Of a DNA stretch of 12,793 nt, positions 4,959 through 12,211 are shown in pieces (positions within the stretch are counted from its first letter, which is position 1; every line of letters begins with the position of its first letter). The notes under the pieces are model-generated. The model was not told the origin of the DNA. It saw only the letters and a program-made list of their open reading frames with translations, and did no database searches. A program made the translations under genes and the position numbers. Where the stretch lies: NCBI GenBank assembly GCA_002772455.1, contig PCSQ01000018.1, positions 1 through 12,793 on the forward strand, written 5' to 3'. This DNA comes from Candidatus Beckwithbacteria bacterium CG23_combo_of_CG06-09_8_20_14_all_47_9. Its GTDB lineage: Bacteria > Patescibacteriota > Microgenomatia > UBA1400 > CG1-02-47-37.

Positions 4959-5861
4959 ATGATGGCGAAGATTACCAAAGCGGTTATTCCCGCGGCCGGA
5001 TTCGGCACCAGATTTTTACCCCAAACTAAAGCCATTCCCAAAGAAATGCTGCCGATTGTGGACAAGCCGGTAATCCAGTATGTGGTTGAAGAGCTGGTCA
5101 ATGCCGGCATTAAAGACATTATTTTAGTGACCGGTTACCACAAGCGGACGATCGAAGACCATTTTGACTCTCCCAGTAAAGACCTGGTGGAAAACCTGGA
5201 ACTGGGCGGGGCAAAAAAACAGCCGCTATTGGAAGCGGTCAAAGACATTTCCGAAATGGCCAACTTTATTTACGTGCGCCAAAAAGGGCCTTACGGTAAC
5301 GGCACGCCGCTTTTGAACGTCAAAGACTTAATCGGCAACGAACCGTTTATTTACACCTGGAGCGATGACTTTATTGTGGCCAAACCCTCGCGGTTTAAAC
5401 AGCTGATCAGCGTTTACGAGGAATTCGGCTGCAGCGTTTTGGCCGGCATCCGGGCCAGGCGCGACGAAGATTATAATCGTTACGGCTTTGCCGGCGGGAA
5501 AGAAATTAAGCCGGGATTGATGGCCATCAACCAGTTGATCGAAAAGCCGGGAAAAGCTAAAGCGCCGTCGGACTTGGCCACAGTTTCCGGGTTTTTATTC
5601 ACCCCGGAAATTTTCGGCTATTTGGAAAAATCATTAACCCAGCTTAAGCCCGGGCAGGAATTGTGGTACAACGACGCCATTAAATTAATGCTGGCTGACG
5701 GGAAGAAAGTCATGGTCAGGGAAATCGCCAACGGCAAGTATTACGACACCGGCAATAAATTGGATTATTTAAAAACCGTGGTCGAATTTGCCCTGAAACG
5801 AGAAGATATCGGCGCGGAGTTTAAACGGTATTTACAGCATGAACTTAAACTCACTGATTGA
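4959..5861 (+). CDS. galU: UTP--glucose-1-phosphate uridylyltransferase
   Basis: 300 residues. The nucleotidyltransferase signature AVIPAAGFGTRFLPQTKAIP (8-27) is followed by KEMLPIVDKPVIQYVVEE. Further on are ELWYND and the end block NGKYYDTGNKLDYLKTVVEFAL typical of GalU. It would make UDP-glucose from UTP and glucose-1-phosphate. The loop usually reading GLGHAV is here PYGNGTPLLNV, and the metal-site region reads TWSDDF rather than a GDD, so substrate details may differ (a related sugar-1-phosphate is possible). It starts MMAK at 4959; ATG 4962 is equally plausible. It is the first gene of the plus-strand operon and overlaps deoC by 23 nt. Confidence 0.92.
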   Translation: MMAKITKAVIPAAGFGTRFLPQTKAIPKEMLPIVDKPVIQYVVEELVNAGIKDIILVTGYHKRTIEDHFDSPSKDLVENLELGGAKKQPLLEAVKDISEMANFIYVRQKGPYGNGTPLLNVKDLIGNEPFIYTWSDDFIVAKPSRFKQLISVYEEFGCSVLAGIRARRDEDYNRYGFAGGKEIKPGLMAINQLIEKPGKAKAPSDLATVSGFLFTPEIFGYLEKSLTQLKPGQELWYNDAIKLMLADGKKVMVREIANGKYYDTGNKLDYLKTVVEFALKREDIGAEFKRYLQHELKLTD

Positions 5862-6444
5862 TCATACGTTGTTAAAACCCACGACAACCCAAACGGAAAT
5901 TTTGCAGTTGTGTGACGAAACCAAAAAATATAAGTTTTGGAGCGTGTGCGTTAATCCGGTCTGGGTAAAATTAGCCAAAGAGCAGGGGGTGAAGGTTTGC
6001 AGTGTGATTGGTTTTCCGCTGGGGGCAAATACTTTAGCGGTTAAAGTAGCCGAAGCCCGGCAGGCAATTAAAGACGGAGCCGAAGAATTAGATGTGGTGA
6101 TTACTAAACCGGCAGAAATAAAAAAAACCGTCGCGGCGGTTTTGCCTGTTGCCAATAATAAAATAATCAAAGTAATTATTGAAACCTGCTATTTAACTAA
6201 TCAGGAAAAAATTCTGGCGGCTAAATTAGTGAAACAGAGTGGGGCGGATTTTGTCAAGACGAGTACGGGATTCGGACCCGGCGGAGCCACGGTTGCCGAC
6301 GTTAAATTATTACGAAAAGTGGTTGGTCCGGATTTCGGCGTTAAAGCCTCCGGCGGGATTAAAACCAAAGAGCAGGCGATGGACTTAGTTGCCGCCGGCG
6401 CCAATCGCTTGGGGACCAGTAGCGGCGTTGATATATGCCGGTAG
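5839..6444 (+). CDS. deoC: Deoxyribose-phosphate aldolase
   Basis: 201 residues, a class I aldolase with a TIM barrel. IDHTLLKPTTT (7-17), SVCVNPVWV (35-43), CSVIGFPLGANT (54-65), EELDVVI with Asp85, DFVKTSTGFGPGGAT with Schiff-base Lys140, and VKASGGIK with Lys169 are all in place. It splits 2-deoxyribose-5-phosphate into glyceraldehyde-3-phosphate and acetaldehyde, a common carbon-salvage route in reduced CPR genomes. It begins inside galU and ends 10 nt inside the next gene. No Shine-Dalgarno is visible, so translation probably depends on coupling. The C-terminus (GTSSGVDICR) is slightly short but complete. Confidence 0.96.
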   Translation: MNLNSLIDHTLLKPTTTQTEILQLCDETKKYKFWSVCVNPVWVKLAKEQGVKVCSVIGFPLGANTLAVKVAEARQAIKDGAEELDVVITKPAEIKKTVAAVLPVANNKIIKVIIETCYLTNQEKILAAKLVKQSGADFVKTSTGFGPGGATVADVKLLRKVVGPDFGVKASGGIKTKEQAMDLVAAGANRLGTSSGVDICR

Positions 6445-6833
6445 CTAATTTGTTCGGCACTTCGGGAATAAGGGGCTTGATCGGTAAAGAGATTGACGAA
6501 AAATTTAGTTTTAAAATAGGCTTGGCTTTGGGAAAGTATCTGGGGAAGGGTCGGGCCCTAGTCGCCCGCGATCCAAGGCCGGGGGCTAAAGAAATAACCC
6601 AAGCGTTAATTAAGGGACTGCAAAAAGCCGGGGCTGAAGTTGACGATGCCGGGATTTTAGCCACGCCGGAGCTGACCTGGTATCAGGTTAAGCGCGGTTA
6701 TGATTTAGGCGTTTCGGTGACCGGTTCGCATTTACCCTGGAACATGATCGGAATTATTCCCACTTTGGCTGACGGAGCCGGTATTTCCGGCGAAGTTGGC
6801 CGCCAAATAACAAGGATCTATGAATCATTCTGA
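6435..6833 (+). CDS. Phosphohexomutase, N-terminal part (domain 1, active-site Ser)
   Basis: 132 residues covering domain 1 of the alpha-D-phosphohexomutase family (GlmM/ManB/Pgm). It begins NLFGTSGIRGLIG (5-17) and carries the phosphoserine loop VSVTGSHLPWN with Ser98 (family form: TASHNP). The frame ends at TGA 6831-6833, where the family normally continues into domain 2. The rest is encoded in the +1 frame from 6820. Both halves have intact motifs, so this is either a split enzyme with two chains, a recoded gene or a sequencing frameshift. The frame of the second half is closed by TAA 6808-6810 upstream, so any fusion must happen between 6811 and 6833. Substrate is uncertain: glucosamine-, glucose-, mannose- or possibly pentose-phosphate. 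Confidence 0.85.
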   Translation: MPVANLFGTSGIRGLIGKEIDEKFSFKIGLALGKYLGKGRALVARDPRPGAKEITQALIKGLQKAGAEVDDAGILATPELTWYQVKRGYDLGVSVTGSHLPWNMIGIIPTLADGAGISGEVGRQITRIYESF

Positions 6834-7671
6834 CTATATCCGGGTTTTATTAACAACCGTTGATGCGGCGGCGATTAAACGGCGGCATTTTAAGATTCTT
6901 TTCGATCCGGTTAACGGTTCGGCGATTGAAGCCGGCCGGCAGTTATTTTCTAAGCTGGGCCGGCTGGTAATGATTAATGACTGCCTCGGCCAGAGGCCGG
7001 CTCGCGCGTCCGAACCGCGGCGGGAAACTTTAATTGAAACGGCTAAACAGGTAGTTAAAAATCACTGCGATTTGGGCATGGCCACCGACGTCGATGCCGA
7101 TCGGGTCTTGTTTATCGACGAAACCGGGGTGGTTTTGTCGGAAGATTTGACGGCGGTGATTTTAGCTCACGGCAAAAAAACTTTAGTCACGCCGGTTAAT
7201 TCATCCGGGATATTTACCGCCGAAGCGAAAAAATGGGGGGGCAAAGTGATTGAATGCCCGGTCGGCCCGCCGGAAATTATTCAGGCGATTAAAACCCACC
7301 GGGCCGACTTTGCCTACGAAGAATCGGGGAAGTATTTCTTCCCGCCGGAATTTTTGTGGGCCGATGGTTTGTTGGCGGGAGTCAAAATACTTGAAGCGAT
7401 GACAGCCAGGCAGCAGATTTTAAGCCGGATCCGCAAGGATTATCCGGAATTTTTTCAGGTGAAACTGGCAGTTGACTGTTCGTGGTCAAAGATGCCGTCA
7501 AAGTGGGTTGGGTTTGGTGAAAAGAGGATTTTTGGCGATAGTTTTATGTTTATCCGGGCATCGGGCACCGAGCCGCTGATCCGGATTTTCGGCGATTCAC
7601 CCAGTAAAAAACAGGCCCAAGAATTGGCCGAAGCCGGCAAAAAAGAAGTCAAGGCAGAATGCGGCCAGTAG
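6820..7671 (+). CDS. Phosphohexomutase, C-terminal part (domains 2-4)
   Basis: 283 residues holding the remaining catalytic elements of the split phosphohexomutase. The metal-binding loop is MATDVDADRV (Asp90, Asp92, Asp94), the sugar-binding loop is YEESGKYFF (domain 3, about 166-174), and the phosphate-binding loop is IRASGTEPLIRI (about 245-256). ATG 6820 has AAGGA only 3 nt upstream (6812-6816), a short but usable Shine-Dalgarno, which favours independent initiation of a second chain. The overlap with the first half is 14 nt. With GalU and the GH13 phosphorylase it could interconvert glucose-1- and glucose-6-phosphate; as GlmM it would feed peptidoglycan precursors. The 3' end overlaps nfo by 13 nt. 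Confidence 0.87.
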   Translation: MNHSDYIRVLLTTVDAAAIKRRHFKILFDPVNGSAIEAGRQLFSKLGRLVMINDCLGQRPARASEPRRETLIETAKQVVKNHCDLGMATDVDADRVLFIDETGVVLSEDLTAVILAHGKKTLVTPVNSSGIFTAEAKKWGGKVIECPVGPPEIIQAIKTHRADFAYEESGKYFFPPEFLWADGLLAGVKILEAMTARQQILSRIRKDYPEFFQVKLAVDCSWSKMPSKWVGFGEKRIFGDSFMFIRASGTEPLIRIFGDSPSKKQAQELAEAGKKEVKAECGQ

Positions 7672-8486
7672 GGGCGCATTTATCGATTGCCGGCGGGCTG
7701 GAAAAGGCGGCGGAGCGGCTGGTAAAAATGGGCGGCAACTGTCTGCAGGTATTTTCTGCCAGTCCGAAAAGCTGGGAATTGCCGACGATTAATGGCCGGT
7801 TGTCTGCGGCTGTCCGGCCGGCGTTTATCCACGCTAAATATCTGATCAATTTAGCGTCGGACAAGCCAGATTTGTTGGCAAAATCAATCGCCAGCCTAAA
7901 ATATGACTTGCAAGTTGCCGATTTGATTGGGGCCAAAGGCGTCATTGTCCATCTTGGCAGTCATTTGGGCCGGGGATTTAAGGCTGTTTTTCAGCAGGTA
8001 ACCGAATCAATTGAGATCATACTAAAGAATAGTAATACCAACTCATTACTAATCATTGAAAATAGTGCCGGACAGCAGGGTAAATTATGTTCTCTAATTA
8101 CTGAAATTAAGTTGATATTTGATGCCGTTAATAGTAGTCGGTTGGCCTGGTGCCTGGATACTTGTCACGCCTTCAATGCCGGCTATTCGATCGGGTCGGC
8201 TTCGGGAAATGGCTCGATACAGAATGATATAGTTAACGAGACTGCAAGGACGGACCTTGTAGGCCGGTTAGCCTGTCTGCATGTTAACGATTCCCGCGAT
8301 GATTTTGCCTCGGGCCATGACCGCCACGCCAATCTTGGCGAAGGTAAAATCGGTTTAAAAAATCTAGCCGAATATGTCAATCACCCCCAGTTAAAACATC
8401 TACCCCTGATCATCGAAACTCCCGGGTTTGATAAATCCGGACCGGATAAAAAGAACTTGGATATTTTAAAATCGCTATGCGTTTAA
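7659..8486 (+). CDS. nfo: Endonuclease IV (AP endonuclease)
   Basis: 275 residues, close to the family's usual 280. GAHLSIAGGLEKA (5-17), CLQVFSASPKSW, VIVHLGSHLG, IIENSAGQ, the zinc-ligand block WCLDTCHAFNAGY, LHVNDSRDDF followed by HDRHANLGEGKIG, and IIETPG near the end together give the full tri-zinc site. It cleaves DNA 5' to abasic sites in base-excision repair. Before LHVNDS lies ARTDLVGRL, encoded by a copy of the palindrome family (8242-8262). The start overlaps the mutase gene by 13 nt and the end overlaps the hydrolase by 10 nt. Being in a sugar operon probably reflects genome packing, not function. Confidence 0.96.
   Translation: MRPVGAHLSIAGGLEKAAERLVKMGGNCLQVFSASPKSWELPTINGRLSAAVRPAFIHAKYLINLASDKPDLLAKSIASLKYDLQVADLIGAKGVIVHLGSHLGRGFKAVFQQVTESIEIILKNSNTNSLLIIENSAGQQGKLCSLITEIKLIFDAVNSSRLAWCLDTCHAFNAGYSIGSASGNGSIQNDIVNETARTDLVGRLACLHVNDSRDDFASGHDRHANLGEGKIGLKNLAEYVNHPQLKHLPLIIETPGFDKSGPDKKNLDILKSLCV
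8242..8262. repeat. Palindromic element copy in nfo
   Basis: The core CAAGGACGGACCTTG (8245-8259) differs by one base from the rplA copy and has one stem mismatch. Flanking CT-G and T-AG extend it to 21 nt. It is read in a different frame from the rplA and truB (2591) copies, giving ARTDLV in a loop before LHVNDS. Confidence 0.65.
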
Positions 8487-9427
8487 TTGCCGGGTTGACA
8501 GTGGGGTTAATTTTAGGTTTTTCAGTTTGGTATTTTTGGCCGAAAGAGAAAAAAGTATTTTTATCACCCGAGGGGAAGTGGACTTTTGAAAGTAAACCAT
8601 TCGAGAAGTATAGTTTTCCTAAACTTCGGGAGCGGGTTTTTATTCCGGACGGCATTTGGGTGGAAGGTAGCATGTTTTACTATTGGGTTGAGGGCAAAAA
8701 AGTCAGCGGCCAAATCTTAAAACCAGTAGGTTCGGTTCCTACGAATGGCTGGCCGGTGATCATCATGCTTCGGGGCTATGTTGACCGGGAAATATATCAG
8801 CCCGGAGTGGGGACGCGCCGGGCGGCCGAAATGTTTAGCCAAAACGGCTATCTGACTCTGGCACCGGACTTTTTGGGTTACGGCGGGTCTGATCAGTCTT
8901 TCCCTAATAATTTGGAAGACCGGTTTTTCCACCCCATCGAAGTTTTACAGTTAATCGCCTCGTTAAAAAATCTTGATATGGCTAATCCGAATCAAGTGGC
9001 GCTTTGGGGGCATTCCAACGGTGGTCAGATTGCCCTATCGGTTTTGGAAATTTCCGGCAAAGATTTCCCGACCAGTTTGTGGGCGCCGGTGTCTAAACCG
9101 TTTCCTTACTCGATTTTGTATTACACCGACGAGGCTGATGATAATGGTAAAGCCTTGCGCCGGGTGGTGGCCGGGTTTGAGGCGCTTTACGACAGCGACG
9201 AATTTTCGATTCAGAATTATTATGATTGGATCAGCGCCCCGGTACAGGTCCACCAGGGAACCGCCGACGAGGCCGTGCCGCTCAAATGGTCGCAGGCGCT
9301 GGAGAAATCCTTAAAAGATAAAGATAAAAATGTTAAGTTATATATTTATCCCGGTGCCGACCACAACTTGCTCGGCGGCTGGGAGGCGGCGGTAGAAAGG
9401 AGCCTCGAATGGTTCAAGCAAAAATAA
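8477..9427 (+). CDS. Membrane-anchored alpha/beta hydrolase (S9/dienelactone hydrolase-like)
   Basis: 316 residues. It begins with a hydrophobic helix (MRLIAGLTVGLILGFSVWYF) that should act as an uncleaved anchor or signal, placing the enzyme outside the membrane. The hydrolase core has an oxyanion region (PVIIMLRGY, 93-101), nucleophile elbow WGHSNGG with Ser180, acid HQGTADEAVPL with Asp264, and PGADHNLLGG with His296. The catalytic triad is therefore complete. Such proteins act as acyl-ester hydrolases or peptidases; the substrate cannot be read from sequence. No Shine-Dalgarno is visible, and its start lies in the last 10 nt of nfo. Loop residues KPVGSVPTN come from a decayed palindrome. 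Its 3' end holds the Shine-Dalgarno for the next gene. Confidence 0.87.
   Translation: MRLIAGLTVGLILGFSVWYFWPKEKKVFLSPEGKWTFESKPFEKYSFPKLRERVFIPDGIWVEGSMFYYWVEGKKVSGQILKPVGSVPTNGWPVIIMLRGYVDREIYQPGVGTRRAAEMFSQNGYLTLAPDFLGYGGSDQSFPNNLEDRFFHPIEVLQLIASLKNLDMANPNQVALWGHSNGGQIALSVLEISGKDFPTSLWAPVSKPFPYSILYYTDEADDNGKALRRVVAGFEALYDSDEFSIQNYYDWISAPVQVHQGTADEAVPLKWSQALEKSLKDKDKNVKLYIYPGADHNLLGGWEAAVERSLEWFKQK
8726..8742. repeat. Decayed palindromic element in the hydrolase gene
   Basis: GTAGG (8726-8730) and CCTAC (8738-8742) flank TTCGGTT. The TTCGG centre and spacing fit the family, with two mismatched inner pairs. It encodes VGSVPT in a surface loop of the hydrolase where homologues vary. Confidence 0.4.
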
Positions 9428-11079
9428 AACATAAATTGCTGGAGTTATTTTCTGAAGACGGCGAACGGCTTTATCGTTATTGGTGCCAACGGTTGGCGGC
9501 GACCGGGGCGATCGGCAATGTGACTGACCGCTTGCCGGAAAAGTTGAATACTATGGTGGTCTATCCGGGTACTTTTGGCGATTTTCATGGTTTAATCAGG
9601 GTTTTACCGCGATTGAGAGATTTAGGCGTTAATCAAATCCATATTTTGCCTTTTTATGAGGCTACCGGCGACGATGGTTTTGAAGTAGTTAACCGTACTT
9701 TGGCAGTGCCGTTAAGAGTTGCCGATGAGTGGGGTGGAATTTCGATGTTTAAAAAGTTGGTAAAACGGGCAAAAAACTTGAAGATGAGTTTAATGGCCGA
9801 TGCGGTGTTGAATCACATTTCCAGCCATTCGCCGGTTTTGAAACAGGTTGGCTTGGAAAAACTGACTCGGAGTTGGCTAAAAAATAAGATACCGTTTAAA
9901 TTTTTGCGTTTGGAATCCGGCGCGGCCGGCGGGGTTGAGGCAATTTACCGTTTTAACGGCCGAAAGGTGAGACGGATAGTGATTTTCCCAGAGCAGGCTG
10001 ATCCTAAACAGCCTCATTTGGTGTTAATTGGTCGGAGGCTGGTGTGGCATACGTTTTATCCCAACCAGCTGGACCTTGACCTGAATCAACCGGAAGCGTT
10101 CAAACTGGCAATGAATACAATTCTACAGATTGCCGATTTACTTGAAGGCCGGGGAACAATCCGTTTGGATGCGATTCCGTTTGTGGGAAAAGTTATCAAT
10201 CGGGAAAAGTTTGAGTTTATTTCCGGAACCAGAGAAAAACCATTGATTGTTTTGTTGAGGTTGATGTTGGCAGTTAAGGCGCCGCAAATGACCATGATTG
10301 CCGAGGCCGCCCGGCCGTTAACTAAAATGAGTCAATATGTTAAGCTCGTCGGCGGCAATTATGATTTTTTAAGTTTTCCCCGCTTCATTGCGGCAATCGC
10401 CTCGGAAAATGCCGCCCGTTTAATTGACGCAGTTAATCTTTCAATTCAAACTATAGGTTTGAATGTATTAGAGAATTTAGCCTTTACGGTTCAGACACAT
10501 GATGACATTCCTCTAGCCGAGCTTGGAAGTTTTGACTTAAGCCGTGAAGTTTGGGTGAGCTTAAAAAAGCTGGGAGCGTTGCCTTTTGGGACCAAAGAGG
10601 CGAACAGCATACCCAAGGGGGCGGTTATCCGGCTGATGGATGTTTGCGGCGGCAATCCGGATAAACTGGCGGTAGCATTTTTTCTGGCTGCCATGATGCC
10701 CCACCGGCGATTATTGTGGCTTTATGGAACCGAAGTTGGGCTATGCGGCTCGCCGGAAAATTATCAAGCCGATTCGGTTTTGGCCAAAGCCGTCGGAAGA
10801 AAATCGGACGCGCGCAGTTTCATCCGCCAGCCGTTGGCAGTAAAAGATTATTTAAAAAAACTGGATGGGGCGGCGGCTGGGAAGATTGGCGCCATTCTCA
10901 AGTTAAGGTTAAACCAACTGCCAGATAAATTCGATTCGTGGTCAGCCGCAGTGGTTGGCAGCGTGGTCAAGATTGCTTTTTCCGGCAGGAAAAATAAACA
11001 AAAAATTTCCGGGCAAGCCATGGTAAACTTACATCTGCCTTACAACTATGAAATCAAAAATAATAATTTTGGGAGTTAG
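9409..11079 (+). CDS. GH13 sucrose-phosphorylase-like enzyme (GH13 subfamily 18 type)
   Basis: 556 residues with no signal peptide, so cytoplasmic. The (beta/alpha)8 barrel shows VYPGTFGDFHGL (51-62), IHILPFYEATGDDGFEVVN (77-95) and MADAVLNHISSHSP (129-142), then WHTFYPNQLDLDLNQPE. The catalytic trio is IRLDAIPFVGK (nucleophile Asp254), MTMIAEAARP (acid/base Glu299) and VQTHDDIPL (Asp365). HILPF and QLDLDL are features I associate with sucrose phosphorylase and glucosylglycerate phosphorylase, not with amylases. The reaction would release glucose-1-phosphate, which suits the operon's mutase and GalU. The exact acceptor is unknown. AAAGGAG at 9396-9402, 6 nt before ATG 9409, is the best Shine-Dalgarno in the operon. 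It overlaps coaBC by 32 nt. Confidence 0.85.
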   Translation: MVQAKIKHKLLELFSEDGERLYRYWCQRLAATGAIGNVTDRLPEKLNTMVVYPGTFGDFHGLIRVLPRLRDLGVNQIHILPFYEATGDDGFEVVNRTLAVPLRVADEWGGISMFKKLVKRAKNLKMSLMADAVLNHISSHSPVLKQVGLEKLTRSWLKNKIPFKFLRLESGAAGGVEAIYRFNGRKVRRIVIFPEQADPKQPHLVLIGRRLVWHTFYPNQLDLDLNQPEAFKLAMNTILQIADLLEGRGTIRLDAIPFVGKVINREKFEFISGTREKPLIVLLRLMLAVKAPQMTMIAEAARPLTKMSQYVKLVGGNYDFLSFPRFIAAIASENAARLIDAVNLSIQTIGLNVLENLAFTVQTHDDIPLAELGSFDLSREVWVSLKKLGALPFGTKEANSIPKGAVIRLMDVCGGNPDKLAVAFFLAAMMPHRRLLWLYGTEVGLCGSPENYQADSVLAKAVGRKSDARSFIRQPLAVKDYLKKLDGAAAGKIGAILKLRLNQLPDKFDSWSAAVVGSVVKIAFSGRKNKQKISGQAMVNLHLPYNYEIKNNNFGS

Positions 11080-12211
11080 CGGCGGGATCGCGGCGGTAAA
11101 AGCGCCGGAGCTGATGCGGCTGTTAACTAAAAAGGGGTTTCAAGTAGAATGCGTTTTAACCCGGAGTGCCGTCAATTTTGTTAAACTGCCGGGAGTTAAA
11201 GTTTACGTCGATTTGTTTGAGTCGGGTTTTAATGCCAAAAAAGTTTTGGTTCAACGTCAAGTTGAGCACATTGCTCTGGCAGATAAGGCTGATTTAATTT
11301 TAATCGCGCCGGCGACTGCCAATTTAATGGCCAAGTTGGCGCACGGGATTGCCGATGACTACTTGACGACACTGATTTTAGCCACGAAAGCGCCGGTGAT
11401 TATTTGCCCGGCCATGAATGTTAACATGTGGAATCACCCGGCGGTCAAAGAGAATTTGGCCAAGGTTAAACAGCTAGGTTATGAAATTATTAATCCGGTT
11501 GCCGGCAGGCTGGCTTGCAGCTATGAGGGTTTGGGTCGTCTGGAGGAGCTGAATAAAATTGTTAAGACGGTTGTTGAGAGATTAAAAGTAAAAGACAGCT
11601 TAAAAGGCAAAAAAATTCTGGTTACTGCCGGTCCGACCCGCGAACCGATCGATAGCGTCCGCTTTATTACTAACGCTAGTTCCGGCAAAATGGGGACAGC
11701 AATCGCCGAAGCGGCTAAAAAGCGTGGGGCCGAAGTCCGGTTATTAATGGGCCAAACAGACTTTGTTACCGGTCAGGACTTACTGGCTTTGGTAAAAAAA
11801 ACCACACCGGATTATGACATTATTTTTCATACAGCCGCCGTGGGTGATTTTGGGGTGCAAACCCGGCCAGGCAAGCTGTCCAGCCGCCGGCCGGTAAATT
11901 TAAGGCTGGAAACACAGGTAAAAATTTTAGAGCAGATAAAAAAGTTTAACCCAAAAATTAGAGTGATCGGTTTTAAAGCCGAGTACGGCCTGCCGGGAAA
12001 GTTAACAGTCCAGTTTGGTGCCGACGCCACTATTTATAACGATGTTTCCCGAAAAGATATTGGTTTTGCCAGCGACGACAATGAAGTGATTTTAGTGATG
12101 CCGGGTAGAAAGATCAAAATTAAGAAAACGTCGAAAACAATCGTTGCAGGGAAACTTTTAGATTTTCTGGTCCGGCACTATCGTTGGAAATTTCTCGGTG
12201 GGGAATTTTAG
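11048..12211 (+). CDS. coaBC: Bifunctional phosphopantothenoylcysteine decarboxylase/phosphopantothenate-cysteine ligase
   Basis: 387 residues, the usual fused form. CoaC: ILGVSGGIAAVKAPELMRLL (7-26), catalytic His74 in VEHIALADKAD, PAMNVNMW (121-128) and the flap GRLACSYEGLGR with Cys157. CoaB: ILVTAGPTREPIDSVRFITN (about 192-211) then ASSGKMG, HTAAVGDF, and NDVSRKDIGF near the end. It carries out two steps from phosphopantothenate to phosphopantetheine in coenzyme A synthesis, using cysteine and a nucleoside triphosphate. It starts inside the GH13 gene with no Shine-Dalgarno visible. The tail (RHYRWKFLGGEF) looks extended beyond the usual end and overlaps the convergent kinase-like gene by 92 nt. 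Confidence 0.96.
   Translation: MKSKIIILGVSGGIAAVKAPELMRLLTKKGFQVECVLTRSAVNFVKLPGVKVYVDLFESGFNAKKVLVQRQVEHIALADKADLILIAPATANLMAKLAHGIADDYLTTLILATKAPVIICPAMNVNMWNHPAVKENLAKVKQLGYEIINPVAGRLACSYEGLGRLEELNKIVKTVVERLKVKDSLKGKKILVTAGPTREPIDSVRFITNASSGKMGTAIAEAAKKRGAEVRLLMGQTDFVTGQDLLALVKKTTPDYDIIFHTAAVGDFGVQTRPGKLSSRRPVNLRLETQVKILEQIKKFNPKIRVIGFKAEYGLPGKLTVQFGADATIYNDVSRKDIGFASDDNEVILVMPGRKIKIKKTSKTIVAGKLLDFLVRHYRWKFLGGEF

Noticed and set aside
6831..6833. UGA read as a sense codon (as in Gracilibacteria/Absconditabacteria)
   Set aside because: The mutase would still be out of frame after UGA, galU ends properly at TGA, and no other in-frame UGA interrupts a conserved gene.
8030..8051. TAGTAAT/ATTACTA inverted repeat in nfo
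   Set aside because: 7-bp AT-rich arms with an 8-nt loop are weak and do not match the palindrome family.
8973..9314. 113-codon frame inside the hydrolase gene
   Set aside because: Arg-rich shadow of the hydrolase in another frame; the hydrolase triad is complete in its own frame.
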